This document shows positions 27,856 through 37,706 of a DNA stretch of 64,000 nucleotides, piece after piece; the first letter of the stretch is position 1; the number at the start of each line of letters is the position of its first letter. The stretch is from Pseudarcicella hirudinis (GTDB lineage Bacteria > Bacteroidota > Bacteroidia > Cytophagales > Spirosomataceae). The position numbers and the translations under genes are program-made. The notes under the pieces were generated by a model, which saw nothing but the letters and a program-made list of their open reading frames with translations, did no database searches and had not been told where the DNA came from. The stretch covers positions 248,001 through 312,000 of the forward strand of contig NZ_FOXH01000006.1 in NCBI RefSeq assembly GCF_900115665.1, in the 5' to 3' direction.

Positions 27856-30624
27856 TTAATATTTTACAATAAAATGGTAGTTGCCCGAACCAATTTTCAG
27901 GATTGTTTTACCATTTTTCAAATCCAGTCTTTCTATCTTTTGCACGGTCAGTGAATGCCCACCCTCCGTAATGGTTGAGGAAGTCGTAGAGGGAAGGTAA
28001 ACTGTTGCAGAAGTATTTGCGGGAATGCTGACCTTAAGTTCAAAGGAAGCATCACATTTTTTCCATTCTGAACGAATTGTTCCATAGGAAGATTCATAGG
28101 CACCTTTTGCAAAATGTATGTCACCAACCAGTTGAGGATTGATGATTATTTCCTTAAAAGCCTGTGTATTGTCTGATTGCTGTATGCCAAGCAGGCCGCT
28201 GTAAAACCATTCCATCAAGTGCCCGAGCATAAAATGGTTATTGGAAACGTCGGCTAATGCCTGCCATGATTCTGTAAGAGCCGTTGCACCTTTAGCCAGC
28301 TGATATCCGTATCCCGGCACATCATCCCGGTTATTCATGTCGAAAATAACGTCTGAGCGACCTTCTTCTTCTAAGGCTCTCAGTACATAGCGATAACCTA
28401 TATCACCTGCGGTAAGACTATTATTACGGCTTTTTATTTCTTTTACCAGATTTTCGACCACTGCTTCGTGGTATTCCGGCTCAACCAGATTCATATAAAT
28501 CGCCATAGCATTTGCCGTCTGACTACCGGAGGCAAATTGTTTGGTTTCTTTATTGAAAAAGGTTGAATTAAAGGCCTTTTTAACCTCTTCCGCTAATTGA
28601 TTATATTCCAGTACATCTTCTGATTTTCCTAAAAGCGAAGCTATTCTTGAAATAATCGTCAGATCATAATAATATATGGCGGTCCCTGTGACGCCCATTG
28701 GAGTAAGCTGAGAAACCCCCGGAGGTTTAGGACCTAAATCATACCAGTCACCCAGACCCTGAGATAAGATATGATTTTTTGCTTTTTTTCCTAAATAGAG
28801 AATATAGCGCTGCATCATTGGATAGCTTTCTGCAAGTTCTCTTTTTTCGCCATACCATTGATACAGATACCAGGGCACAATAATACTGCTGCTTCCCCAT
28901 TCCGGAGTATCCCGGAACATATTGTCACCACCTTCAAATTTAACATATTCAGGAGCGATTGCAGGAATCAGCCCATCAGGAGTTTGCGAGTTTTTCATAT
29001 CCTGAATTGCTTTTTTCAGCAAATTCTGAATGTTATAATTGTATCTGACAGAACTTCCCATCAGATGAAGTTCTTCGAGCCAGCCAAGCTTTTCACGGTG
29101 AGGGCAATCGGTAAAAACAGAAGCCATATTACTTTTTATAGCCCAGTCGATCAGCTCATTGGTCTTATTAAACAAATCATTTGAGCTGTGAAAATTTCCG
29201 TTTTTTTCCGCGGCATTTCTGGTATGTAATCCTTTTAACCCCAGAATCTGCGGACGATTTGCAGGATTGTTTTCTCCCTGTGGGACAGCACCTTTTATCT
29301 GTAAATAGCGAAAACCGTAATAACTGAAACGGGGTTGCCAGGTTTCGGCCTCTGCCCCTTTTAAAATATATTCAAAATAATAAGGACTTCCGGATGCTTT
29401 CTGATTGGCTGAACCATCCACATTCAGCAATTCCGCAGGAATAATCCGAAGCGTATCACCTTTTTTGCCCTTTACTTTCAGCTGAAGAATACCGGAAGCA
29501 TTTTGTCCGAGGTCATATACCCAGTCATCCGCAGCGAGTTTTTGTTTACTTTTTACCGGAAAATTTTCAAAAACCTTCAATGGCTCCTGCATTTGAGAAG
29601 TAAGTTCTGCAGCGCCATTTACCGGCATGGCAGGTTTCCATGATTTATCATCGAAGGCAGGGCTGTCCCAGCCTTTTTGTTCTAAATTGGCATTGTAATT
29701 TTCTCCGCCATAAATACTTGAGAATGTGACAGGTCCGGCAGACGTTTTCCAGCTTCCGTCGCTGACAATATTTGAGGAAGAGCCGTCGGTATATTCTAAA
29801 ACGAGCCGGCAGATCATTTTGGGATAGCCGAAAATTACGTTCATTTTCCGGTATCTTTCTTTCACAGGAGGAATGAAATAAAACCCGTTACCTAACATTA
29901 CACCAATTACATTTTCACCTTTTTGGATCAGACTTGTGAGGTCGAATGTGACGTATTGAACCTGTTTGTCATATTTTGTCCATCCGGCATCCAGAAAATG
30001 ATCCCCTGCTTTTTTCCCGTTTATGCTCATTTCAAAATGTCCTAATCCGGCGATGAACATGCTGGCTTTTTTCACGGTTTTCTGAACCTGAAAGCTTTTT
30101 CTGAAAATTGGTAAGATGTCATTTCCGGTAAACTTATCCTTTCTCCCGTCTGACGGATGACTATTTACCAAGGTATCATGTAACTTCTGATATGCAATCC
30201 AGTCGGCTCCTTTCCAGTCTGTTTTACTAAAAAGCCCCATTTGCCAGAAGACAGGTTTACTCCATCCGGAAGAATTACCATGATGATCCCACACTTTAAC
30301 TTTCCAGTAATATGTTTTTCCGGCCAGAAGCGGTTTTCCTGAGTAACTAACCTGAATAGACGTTTCAGAAGAAATCCTGCCTGAATTCCAGATGTTCCCC
30401 TGATTTTTCTCCAGAATGCCCTGTTTATCCGAGACCAGAATCTGATAGGCAGATTGTATGACATTCCTTTGGCTGGTCTTAATCTGCCAGCTTAACAAGG
30501 GCGAATTAGTCTGAACTCCTAAAGGGTTCGGCCGGTTTTCGCATCTCAGATTCTGAAGTTGTAACGTTTGTGCAAAAGAGCCGAAAGACAGAAGACAGCA
30601 AAAGGCAAATACTATTTTTTTCAT
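27856..30624 (-). CDS. GH78 alpha-L-rhamnosidase, exported
   Basis: A 922-residue enzyme with a cleavable signal (MKKIVFAFCCLLSFGSFA, then QTLQLQNLRCENRPNPLGVQ). Domains in order: fibronectin-like N-domain about 20-140 (SPLLSWQIKTSQRN, YYWKVKVWDHHGNSSGWS); Bac_rhamnosid_N about 165-340 (ASMFIAGLGHFEMSINGKKAGD); beta-domain with FRYLQIKGAV; (alpha/alpha)6 catalytic domain about 470-820 containing the acidic motif TDCPHREKLGWLEELHLMG; and a C-terminal beta-sandwich. The acid cluster in that motif and GYGYQLAKGATALTESW carry the expected catalytic Asp/Glu residues. It would remove terminal L-rhamnose from pectic, arabinogalactan or bacterial polysaccharides. It is transcribed toward the GH-A gene and stands alone. 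Confidence 0.92.
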   Translation of the reverse strand: MKKIVFAFCCLLSFGSFAQTLQLQNLRCENRPNPLGVQTNSPLLSWQIKTSQRNVIQSAYQILVSDKQGILEKNQGNIWNSGRISSETSIQVSYSGKPLLAGKTYYWKVKVWDHHGNSSGWSKPVFWQMGLFSKTDWKGADWIAYQKLHDTLVNSHPSDGRKDKFTGNDILPIFRKSFQVQKTVKKASMFIAGLGHFEMSINGKKAGDHFLDAGWTKYDKQVQYVTFDLTSLIQKGENVIGVMLGNGFYFIPPVKERYRKMNVIFGYPKMICRLVLEYTDGSSSNIVSDGSWKTSAGPVTFSSIYGGENYNANLEQKGWDSPAFDDKSWKPAMPVNGAAELTSQMQEPLKVFENFPVKSKQKLAADDWVYDLGQNASGILQLKVKGKKGDTLRIIPAELLNVDGSANQKASGSPYYFEYILKGAEAETWQPRFSYYGFRYLQIKGAVPQGENNPANRPQILGLKGLHTRNAAEKNGNFHSSNDLFNKTNELIDWAIKSNMASVFTDCPHREKLGWLEELHLMGSSVRYNYNIQNLLKKAIQDMKNSQTPDGLIPAIAPEYVKFEGGDNMFRDTPEWGSSSIIVPWYLYQWYGEKRELAESYPMMQRYILYLGKKAKNHILSQGLGDWYDLGPKPPGVSQLTPMGVTGTAIYYYDLTIISRIASLLGKSEDVLEYNQLAEEVKKAFNSTFFNKETKQFASGSQTANAMAIYMNLVEPEYHEAVVENLVKEIKSRNNSLTAGDIGYRYVLRALEEEGRSDVIFDMNNRDDVPGYGYQLAKGATALTESWQALADVSNNHFMLGHLMEWFYSGLLGIQQSDNTQAFKEIIINPQLVGDIHFAKGAYESSYGTIRSEWKKCDASFELKVSIPANTSATVYLPSTTSSTITEGGHSLTVQKIERLDLKNGKTILKIGSGNYHFIVKY

Positions 30625-31233
30625 ATGTTTAGGGTTTCACCTTAATCTTGGTTTATGATTTTTATCAAAATACTTAATTTCATCAATGTGTTTTCCGGAT
30701 GAAAGCATCAGACGACAAAATTAGGCATAGTAAAAAATGCTAAATTGTACAGTTTTCTCAATGTATTATACTATTTTATCTTTGAAGGTATAAGCGGGTC
30801 TGTCCTGATTATAACGGACCAAAGGAATGCAAATGCAGGGAAATGTAAATTTCTTATATTTCCAAAAAATTATCTCAGGAGACAGGATTAACATGATCGA
30901 AGGGAAATAGCTGTATTAAAGATTTTTCCGTTGAATTTAGACTTTTTTCAATAGGGGAAATAAGCCTGATATAGCAATAAAGACTTTTCTCTTAACAGAA
31001 AGGACATTTATGAAACCCCGACTAGTGAAAATACTTTTATAATAGTTATACTTAAACCCCGGATTAGATACAGATACAAAAAAGCTAAACGGTGTAATGG
31101 ATTTATCTGGATTTTACCCGGAAATATATGAATAACTATTTACTTACTCAAGCTACCTCTCACCAGCTCGAAAATATAATACCATCTTTTCCCCGATTTT
31201 TTAGATTAGTATAAATTAAGCCCGGTTTCGATA
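30625..31233. other. Intergenic region between GH78 and GH16 genes
   Basis: About 610 bp without a gene. TATCTTTG at 30777-30784 (plus) and CAAAATTA at 30716-30723 (a minus-strand TAATTTTG) both match the Bacteroidota -7 box TAnnTTTG, but neither has a convincing -33 partner. AAATTGT at 30742-30748 is half of the element seen near the AraC gene at 22.7 kb. Nothing else was recognised. Confidence 0.35.
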
Positions 31234-32049
31234 ATGAAAATCTACTTATGTCTTTATTTGTGTCTTTATTTTTTAGTTGGATGTACAAAACCCGTCGCTT
31301 CATCATTGATTTCAACACCCGGGCCTGCAAATGATTACAAACTTGTGTGGCAGGATGAGTTTGAAGGAAATAATCTTGATATTACCAGATGGAATACTGG
31401 AGCCAATATACGTGACGATGCTACTCAGACGGCCAATGCCGTGTCTGTCACTAATGGGTTACTCAACATTATAACTTATACTGAGAATGGAATAAATTAT
31501 ACAGGTTTTATAGATACACACGGGAAATATGAACCCGTTTTTGGTTATATAGAAGCCCGTCTTCGTTTTAAAAACAGCCCTGGTCAATGGTCTGCATTCT
31601 GGCTTCAATCTGCTAATAATAAAGCTTATGATCCTGTTGACCCTAAAAAAGGTGTTGAAATTGATATGATAGAACACAGAGCCGTTAATAATAATGGAAA
31701 AGATTTAAGCAACAGCTATGTATGTAATATACATTGGAATGGGTATACCCCCGGCCTGCACAAGACTATGGGGTCAAACGTGCTTTCACTCCCTGCCGGA
31801 GAATCGTTTTCAGATTGGCATACAGTTGGATTACTTTGGGATGCTACAGGATATCGTTTTTATATAGATAACACAATGGTTTGGAAGACAGCCAGCGGAC
31901 TCTCAACTAGTAATGAATTCATAAGATTAACAAGTGAAGTTCATAATTATTATTGGGCAGGGGTTATACCGGCTACAGGATATGGTTCTAAAGGTTCAGA
32001 TGCAAACCCTATCATGCAGGTTGACTGGATACGTGTGTGGCAAAAATAA
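31234..32049 (+). CDS. GH16-family endo-glycosidase, lipoprotein
   Basis: A 271-residue enzyme of the laminarinase/agarase/kappa-carrageenase superfamily. The signal MKIYLCLYLCLYFLVGC ends in lipobox LVGC (Cys17), so it is membrane-anchored. The jelly-roll begins with KLVWQDEFEGNNLDITRW (36-53), has GYIEARLRFKNSPGQWSAFWL in the cleft, and the diagnostic active-site motif ExDxxE as E142-I-D144-MI-E147, with E142 nucleophile and E147 acid/base. It ends with MQVDWIRVWQK, typical of GH16. Substrate is not fixed; beta-1,3- or beta-1,4-linked galactans and glucans are possible. It lies just upstream of the second sigma-factor gene and may belong to that PUL or be an independent neighbour. Confidence 0.9.
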   Translation: MKIYLCLYLCLYFLVGCTKPVASSLISTPGPANDYKLVWQDEFEGNNLDITRWNTGANIRDDATQTANAVSVTNGLLNIITYTENGINYTGFIDTHGKYEPVFGYIEARLRFKNSPGQWSAFWLQSANNKAYDPVDPKKGVEIDMIEHRAVNNNGKDLSNSYVCNIHWNGYTPGLHKTMGSNVLSLPAGESFSDWHTVGLLWDATGYRFYIDNTMVWKTASGLSTSNEFIRLTSEVHNYYWAGVIPATGYGSKGSDANPIMQVDWIRVWQK

Positions 32050-32230
32050 CGGTTTTCCTGATCCGGATAATAGATTATCTGTTCTTCGAAAAATTAATAA
32101 AAAGAAGAGACTCAGATTTGTTCGCATCACAGGTATATTTTTTAGTATTTACTAGTTCTGCAATCTTATTTTGAGTAATTTAAAAATTATATTGTCTTTA
32201 AGGTTTAATAAATCAAAATGTGTCAGACTC

Positions 32231-32830
32231 ATGAATACAAGCCTTACAGATACCGAGCTATGGAAAGCTTTTAAGACAGGCGATAATATAGCTTTTCAGG
32301 AAATTTATGAGCGTTATTTTAAGGTGTTAAGCAGTTATGGATATCGCCTTACCAAGGATAAACTTCTGCTCGAAGATGCTATTCATGATTTGTTTCTGGA
32401 ATTATGGAGGAGAAGAGATTACCTTACGGAAGTTGATAATATAAAATTTTATTTATTCCGGGCTTTACGGAATCAAATGAGCAGGAGTGCTAAAAAAGAC
32501 CTTTTTGAAGATTCAGAGGATATCAATGATTTTCTGGACCATCTGGTAACTATTTCTTCCGAGCAGGAATCTATTAATCAGGAAAGCGGGGATCTTCAAA
32601 CTACAAAGGTGCTTAAAGCTCTTGATAATCTTTCAAGGCGGCAGCGTGAAGTCATTCATTTGCGATTTTATCATGGATTAAGTCTGGATGAAATTGCTCA
32701 GATAACAGGTTTGACCAAGCAAGTAATCAGTAATCTTCAATATAAATCTTACGCCGTATTACGGCTTACCCTCAAAGCGCTTGCCTCATTCTTCCTATTC
32801 TTATCTGACTATGTGCTCATTATGAGATAG
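32231..32830 (+). CDS. ECF RNA polymerase sigma factor, SusC/FecI type
   Basis: A 199-residue ECF sigma factor. A TTG start at 32171 would add 20 residues, but ATG 32231 (MNTSLTDTELWKAFKTGDNI) gives the standard N-terminus. Region 2 is FQEIYERYFKVLSSYGYRLT and LLEDAIHDLFLELW; region 4 is LDNLSRRQREVIHLRFYHGLSLDEIAQITGLTKQVIS. The tail LKALASFFLFLSDYVLIM is hydrophobic, as in the first sigma factor of this window. It is followed by its FecR anti-sigma factor and would drive the chondroitin-type PUL downstream. Confidence 0.9.
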   Translation: MNTSLTDTELWKAFKTGDNIAFQEIYERYFKVLSSYGYRLTKDKLLLEDAIHDLFLELWRRRDYLTEVDNIKFYLFRALRNQMSRSAKKDLFEDSEDINDFLDHLVTISSEQESINQESGDLQTTKVLKALDNLSRRQREVIHLRFYHGLSLDEIAQITGLTKQVISNLQYKSYAVLRLTLKALASFFLFLSDYVLIMR

Positions 32831-32925
32831 TTAAAAAATATTTGATTTATTTTTTATTTTTTTTGGTTAGTTTTTTTACAAAACAGCACTTGTATAAATA
32901 AGAAGCAATATAGACTTCATTAAAG

Positions 32926-34020
32926 ATGAAATATAAATATTTTAACACAAATGATTTTCTTGGAGATGACTTGCTTATTCGTTGGGCTTTGTTTAACGAA
33001 AGCGATGCATTCTGGCAGCAATTCATGGAAATGAATCCTGACAGAAAGGAATTCATTGATGAAGCAAAACAGCTCATTCTACAAATACATCTGGCAGAAA
33101 ACGAAGCAAACCCTTCTTTAAATAAAGAAGAGATCTGGGCGAGATTAAAGGAGCAGATTGATAAACCGGAAGAGTCGAAAACAGAATTGCTGAGAGAAAG
33201 AAAAGTGTTCCGGTTTCCTGTATGGCAATGGGCGGCAAGTATATCAGTAATAATAGGATTGTCAACATATTTCCTGTTTTTCAGAACGGATAAAAAAATT
33301 GATTACCAGGACCTGACGAGTATAGCAAAGGATCGATACCAATTGATTGAAAAAATTAATACAGGAGATTCTCCTTTAAAAGTAATGCTGGAAGACAGCA
33401 GTTTTATTGTACTTGGTAAAAACAGTAAAATCAGTTATCCTGTTCATTTTCAAACAGGTAAACGGGAAGTGTATTTGAGCGGAGAAGCCTTTTTTGAGGT
33501 TGCTAAAAATGCGCAAAAGCCCTTTTATGTGTATTCTAATGAATTGATTACGAGGGTTTTGGGGACTAGCTTTACGATAAAAGCTAATGAGAGTGAAGAC
33601 AAGATTACTGTTGATGTAAAGACAGGAAAAGTGTCTGTTTTTAAACATAACAAAATAAATCTGATTGACCCGGAAACAAGAGGATTGGTCCTTTTGCCGA
33701 ATCAGAAAGCATTATTTGACAGAGCCAATGAAAATCTGGATCGCCGGTTAGTGGAAATACCAATGCCGGTAAAACCTTTGACAGCGCGAGAAAGTAAATA
33801 TTTTGAAGATGTGCCCGCCACACATCTTCTTTCAACGCTCGAAAATACCTATGGAATAAAAATTATATATAATGAAGAAACATTGTCAAAATGTATCATA
33901 ACTACTACGCTTAATAATGAATCATTATATGAAATTTTAGATGTTGTTTGCAATACAATCGGAGCAACTTATAAAGAAGTAGATGCTCAAATTATTATTG
34001 AATCAAATGGTTGCAGGTAA
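32926..34020 (+). CDS. FecR-family anti-sigma factor (DUF4974)
   Basis: A 364-residue single-pass regulator. The cytoplasmic part is residues 1-98, a transmembrane helix covers about 100-119 (QWAASISVIIGLSTYFLFF), and the remainder is periplasmic. FecR core motifs are VMLEDSSFIVLGKNSKISY, REVYLSGEAFFEVAKN and RVLGTSFTIKA; the C-terminal DUF4974 part is EDVPATHLLSTLENTYGI. Its FecR core is nearly identical in wording to that of the FecR at 9045-10160, while the flanking domains differ. It couples the STN domain of the following SusC to the preceding sigma factor. Confidence 0.92.
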   Translation: MKYKYFNTNDFLGDDLLIRWALFNESDAFWQQFMEMNPDRKEFIDEAKQLILQIHLAENEANPSLNKEEIWARLKEQIDKPEESKTELLRERKVFRFPVWQWAASISVIIGLSTYFLFFRTDKKIDYQDLTSIAKDRYQLIEKINTGDSPLKVMLEDSSFIVLGKNSKISYPVHFQTGKREVYLSGEAFFEVAKNAQKPFYVYSNELITRVLGTSFTIKANESEDKITVDVKTGKVSVFKHNKINLIDPETRGLVLLPNQKALFDRANENLDRRLVEIPMPVKPLTARESKYFEDVPATHLLSTLENTYGIKIIYNEETLSKCIITTTLNNESLYEILDVVCNTIGATYKEVDAQIIIESNGCR

Positions 34021-34062
34021 TACTGAAAACCAGAACCACCAATGTACAATAATATTAAAAAT

Positions 34063-34120
34063 AGGGAAAAGATGCTGTAACATCATTTTCCCTAAGTTAC
34101 CAGGTTGCCTGTAAGCAGCC
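34063..34120 (+). promoter_or_regulatory. Double-hairpin leader upstream of susC (locus 2)
   Basis: Hairpin A pairs AGGGAAAAGATG (34063-34074) with CATCATTTTCCCT (34081-34093), one bulged A. It includes AAGATGCtgtAACATCATT (34069-34087), identical to the locus 1 leader except for three loop bases. Hairpin B pairs GGTTGC (34103-34108) with GCAGCC (34115-34120), one G-U pair. It lies 45-100 nt before the susC start. Confidence 0.55.
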
Positions 34121-34163
34121 CTGATAGTGTTTTGCCTTTTCCATAACAAAAACAGTTAAATTT

Positions 34164-37100
34164 ATGTCAAAAACATTTACGAAAAAAGAGGTTTTCAAAA
34201 TTATGAGGATCACGATATTGCAATTGATTATTGTAGTATTTCTGGGAAGCATAGCTTATGCGAGAACAACGTATGCACAGGAGCGTTTGAAAAAGAAGAT
34301 TACCCTGATCTGTAAAGAAAGTAGTTTGAAAAACATTCTGAGAGATCTGGAAAAGCAGGCAGATATACAGTTTTCTTATCGGAAGGAAGTAGTGGAGTCG
34401 AATGAAAAATTTACATTTAACTTCAGAAATGAGACGCTTGAGCAGATCCTGAATCAGATACTTCTCCCTCAGAAGGTATATTACAGTATCATTAATGACA
34501 AACAATTCATTTTAAAAAAAAACAAGGTAATTGAATTTCCGGTTCAGGGTTTTCTGGAAAAGAGAGTAACGGAGATTGCAAATGAGATGGCAGGAATAAC
34601 TGCTGCGGATATTACCATTAAAGGTAAAATAACTGATGCAGAAACCGGAGAGGCGTTACCAGGGGTAAGTATTTCAGTAAAAGGAACAACCAGAGGTACA
34701 AGCTCTAATGCAAACGGTGAATATTCTCTTTCTGTCCCGAATACAAAGGCTGTAATTGTATTTACATTCGTCGGGTACGGGAAACAGGAAATTCCGGTAG
34801 GAAACCGCAATCAGATAGATGTTCGTCTTAAAGCCGAAAACAAAGCGCTTGAAGAGGTTGTGGTAATTGGTTATGGGTCGCAGAAAAGAAAGGATCTGAC
34901 AGGTTCTGTTGCCAGTGTAACCATGGAAGATATTAATAAAGCACCTGTTCGTTCATTCGATGAAGCTTTGGCCGGCCGTGTGGCCGGGGTTCAGGTTACA
35001 TCGGCAGATGGCAGACCTGGTGGCGGAGTTGATATCGTTATCAGGGGGAATAACTCTGTTACCGGAGCAAATAGTCCTTTGTATGTTATAGATGGTTTTA
35101 TAACTGAGGGGCCTAATAATAATGTGATTAATCCTGCAGATATTGCCTCTATTGATATTTTAAAAGATGCTTCGGCTACAGCTATTTATGGCGCCAGAGG
35201 AGCCAACGGTGTCGTTGTAATAACTACGAAAAAGGGAAAACAAGGTAAGCCTGTATATAGTTTTAACAGTACAATCGGGATTCAGAACAATATGAAACAA
35301 ATGGCTGTATTGAGTCCGTATGAATATGTAAAATATCAATTGGAAAATGATCCTACGCTGGTTAGTACTTCGCCGTATCCTTCTCCAACAGAGATTTATC
35401 TTACCAGACCGGGAAGAACGCTTGATTATTATAAAACGGTAACCCCTATTAATTGGCAGGATTTGATTACCCGTACCGCTTTGTATAAAAATTATGATTT
35501 TGCTGTAAGAGGTGGAACAAAAAAAGTGAAATACTCCCTTTCGGCTTCGGCTACAGACCAGGATGGCATTTTGATAAATTCAGCATATGAAAGATACCAG
35601 GGGCGCGCAGTTGTTGATTATCAGGCTACCAATAAGTTAAAGATAGGTATTAATGCCAATTATAGCTTTTTGAAACAAACGGGGATTGATCCGAGCAGGG
35701 GGAACAATGGCGCTACTACGAATATTATGTCTTCGGTTTGGGGATATAAGCCATTATCAAGTGATAATAGTGATATAACTGAACAATATAGTGACCCTGA
35801 TTTTAATCCGGGAAATGATTACAGAACAAATCCTATTATAGCTCTTCAACAGCTATATAATGTGACTAAAACGAATAACATTATTGCAAATGGATATATT
35901 GAGTATTTATTAGCTAAAGACTTAATATTTAGATCAACTGTCGGAATAATTGACAATAGATCAGAAAGCGGACAATTCTATAGCTCAAAAACTCAACAAG
36001 GCAGGGGAACTAACGGAGTAAATGGCAGAATTGATAATAACAATTCTACTAATTTTTTGAATGAAAATACTTTGACCTGGAATCAGCAATTGAGCCCGAA
36101 ATCGAGATTAAATGTTTTGGGGGGATTTACGCTTCAAAAAACCAAGACCTGGTATTATGGTCAGGCAGCCAATCAATTGTCTGATAGCCTGGGGCTTGCC
36201 GGACTGGATAAAGGGGTTCAGCTAAGGGTAGATCCCTCTACTTCAGTATCTACAATGGCTTCTTTTTTAAGTAGAGTAAATTATACGCTTGCCTCAAAAT
36301 ATATACTTACGGCCTCGTTCAGAGCTGATGGTTCTTCTAAATTTCCTCCGGAAAATCATTGGGGATATTTTCCTTCAGGAGCCGTTGCCTGGAACTTTAG
36401 CCAGGAAAATTTCCTGAAAAATTCCAAAAGTATATCAGATGGTAAACTACGTTTTAGTTATGGGCAAACCGGTAATAATCGCATAGGAGATTTTGATTAT
36501 CTTACAAGGTACTTCAATCCGATAGGGAATAGCTATGTGGTAAACAATCAATATGTACAGGGGATCGTGCCCACCAGACTCGGAAATTCAGATTTAAAAT
36601 GGGAAACTACAGAACAAATAAATGCAGGGATTGATTTAGGGTTCTTTAAACAAAGAATCATGTTAACCATAGATGTTTATAAAAAAACAACCAGAGATTT
36701 ATTATTGAATACCCCACTTCCGACTTCAGTAGGATTTAATACAGCACAAAAAAATATTGGGAGTGTTCAAAATAAAGGACTGGAAGTTACTTTGACGACA
36801 CAAAATATTAATACCAAGGATTTTACATGGACTACCAGTGCTAATATATCTTTTAATAGTAATAAATTACTTGCTTTAGCAGAGGGACAAACAGACTTAC
36901 AGACAGCTGTAGCTTGGGACAATAACGTTACTTATCCCGGCTATATTGCAAAAGTAGGAGAGCCATTAGGGCAAATGTATGGTTTTCAGTGGTTAGGTAC
37001 TTATAAATATGACGATTTTAATACTTCGGTTAATAGCAGCGGAGCAACTGTTTATACTCTAAAACCTGAAATTGCAACGAATGGAAATGTAAGGGCAAAT

Positions 37101-37685
37101 ATCAAGCCTGGTGATATCAAATATAAAGATATAAATGGTGATGGGATTGTCAATGCAAAGGATTATACTGTAATAGGCAATGGTTTACCGATTCATACAG
37201 GTGGAATTTCCAATAATTTCACATATAAAGGTTTTGATTTAAATGTCTTCTTTCAGTGGTCATATGGTAATAATCTTATGAATGTTAACCGTATTATGTT
37301 TGAAGGAGCTGTCGGAGCAAGTAAGAACCAATTTGCAAGCTATGCAAATCGTTGGACTCCGGACAATCCGACCTCTGATATTCCACGTGTTGGAGGTACT
37401 AATGGTATTGCTGCCGGATATTCGTCCAGGACTGTTGAAGACGGGTCGTATCTAAGATTAAAAACCGTTGCGTTAGGATATAACGTTGATTCAAAGTTTA
37501 CAAGGAGATTGCACCTTAAATCATTGAGATTCTTTGTTTCAGGACAGAATTTAGTGACCTGGACCAATTATTCAGGCATGGATCCTGAGGTAAATACGTA
37601 CAGGTCTGTATTAACTCCCGGATTTGATTTTTCTGCTTACCCTCGTGCACGGACTTTTGCCTTTGGGATAAACGTTACTTTTTAA
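34164..37685 (+). CDS. SusC-family TonB-dependent receptor with STN domain
   Basis: A 1173-residue outer-membrane importer. After the signal (MRITILQLIIVVFLGSIAYA, then RTTYAQERLKKKIT) come the STN domain about 40-110, CarboxypepD-reg-like domain about 150-225 (ITIKGKITDAETGEALPGVS), the SusC motif EEVVVIGYGSQKRKDLTGSV near 233, the plug (VIRGNNSVTGANSPLYVIDG; LKDASATAIYGARGANGVVV) and the beta-barrel ending FAFGINVTF. With the downstream SusD it should import the unsaturated oligosaccharides made by the PL8 lyases of this PUL. The start chosen has 12 extra residues before the hydrophobic core, common for STN-type SusC proteins. Confidence 0.95.
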   Translation: MSKTFTKKEVFKIMRITILQLIIVVFLGSIAYARTTYAQERLKKKITLICKESSLKNILRDLEKQADIQFSYRKEVVESNEKFTFNFRNETLEQILNQILLPQKVYYSIINDKQFILKKNKVIEFPVQGFLEKRVTEIANEMAGITAADITIKGKITDAETGEALPGVSISVKGTTRGTSSNANGEYSLSVPNTKAVIVFTFVGYGKQEIPVGNRNQIDVRLKAENKALEEVVVIGYGSQKRKDLTGSVASVTMEDINKAPVRSFDEALAGRVAGVQVTSADGRPGGGVDIVIRGNNSVTGANSPLYVIDGFITEGPNNNVINPADIASIDILKDASATAIYGARGANGVVVITTKKGKQGKPVYSFNSTIGIQNNMKQMAVLSPYEYVKYQLENDPTLVSTSPYPSPTEIYLTRPGRTLDYYKTVTPINWQDLITRTALYKNYDFAVRGGTKKVKYSLSASATDQDGILINSAYERYQGRAVVDYQATNKLKIGINANYSFLKQTGIDPSRGNNGATTNIMSSVWGYKPLSSDNSDITEQYSDPDFNPGNDYRTNPIIALQQLYNVTKTNNIIANGYIEYLLAKDLIFRSTVGIIDNRSESGQFYSSKTQQGRGTNGVNGRIDNNNSTNFLNENTLTWNQQLSPKSRLNVLGGFTLQKTKTWYYGQAANQLSDSLGLAGLDKGVQLRVDPSTSVSTMASFLSRVNYTLASKYILTASFRADGSSKFPPENHWGYFPSGAVAWNFSQENFLKNSKSISDGKLRFSYGQTGNNRIGDFDYLTRYFNPIGNSYVVNNQYVQGIVPTRLGNSDLKWETTEQINAGIDLGFFKQRIMLTIDVYKKTTRDLLLNTPLPTSVGFNTAQKNIGSVQNKGLEVTLTTQNINTKDFTWTTSANISFNSNKLLALAEGQTDLQTAVAWDNNVTYPGYIAKVGEPLGQMYGFQWLGTYKYDDFNTSVNSSGATVYTLKPEIATNGNVRANIKPGDIKYKDINGDGIVNAKDYTVIGNGLPIHTGGISNNFTYKGFDLNVFFQWSYGNNLMNVNRIMFEGAVGASKNQFASYANRWTPDNPTSDIPRVGGTNGIAAGYSSRTVEDGSYLRLKTVALGYNVDSKFTRRLHLKSLRFFVSGQNLVTWTNYSGMDPEVNTYRSVLTPGFDFSAYPRARTFAFGINVTF

Positions 37686-37706
37686 TAACATTTAAATCAC
37701 TTTCGA

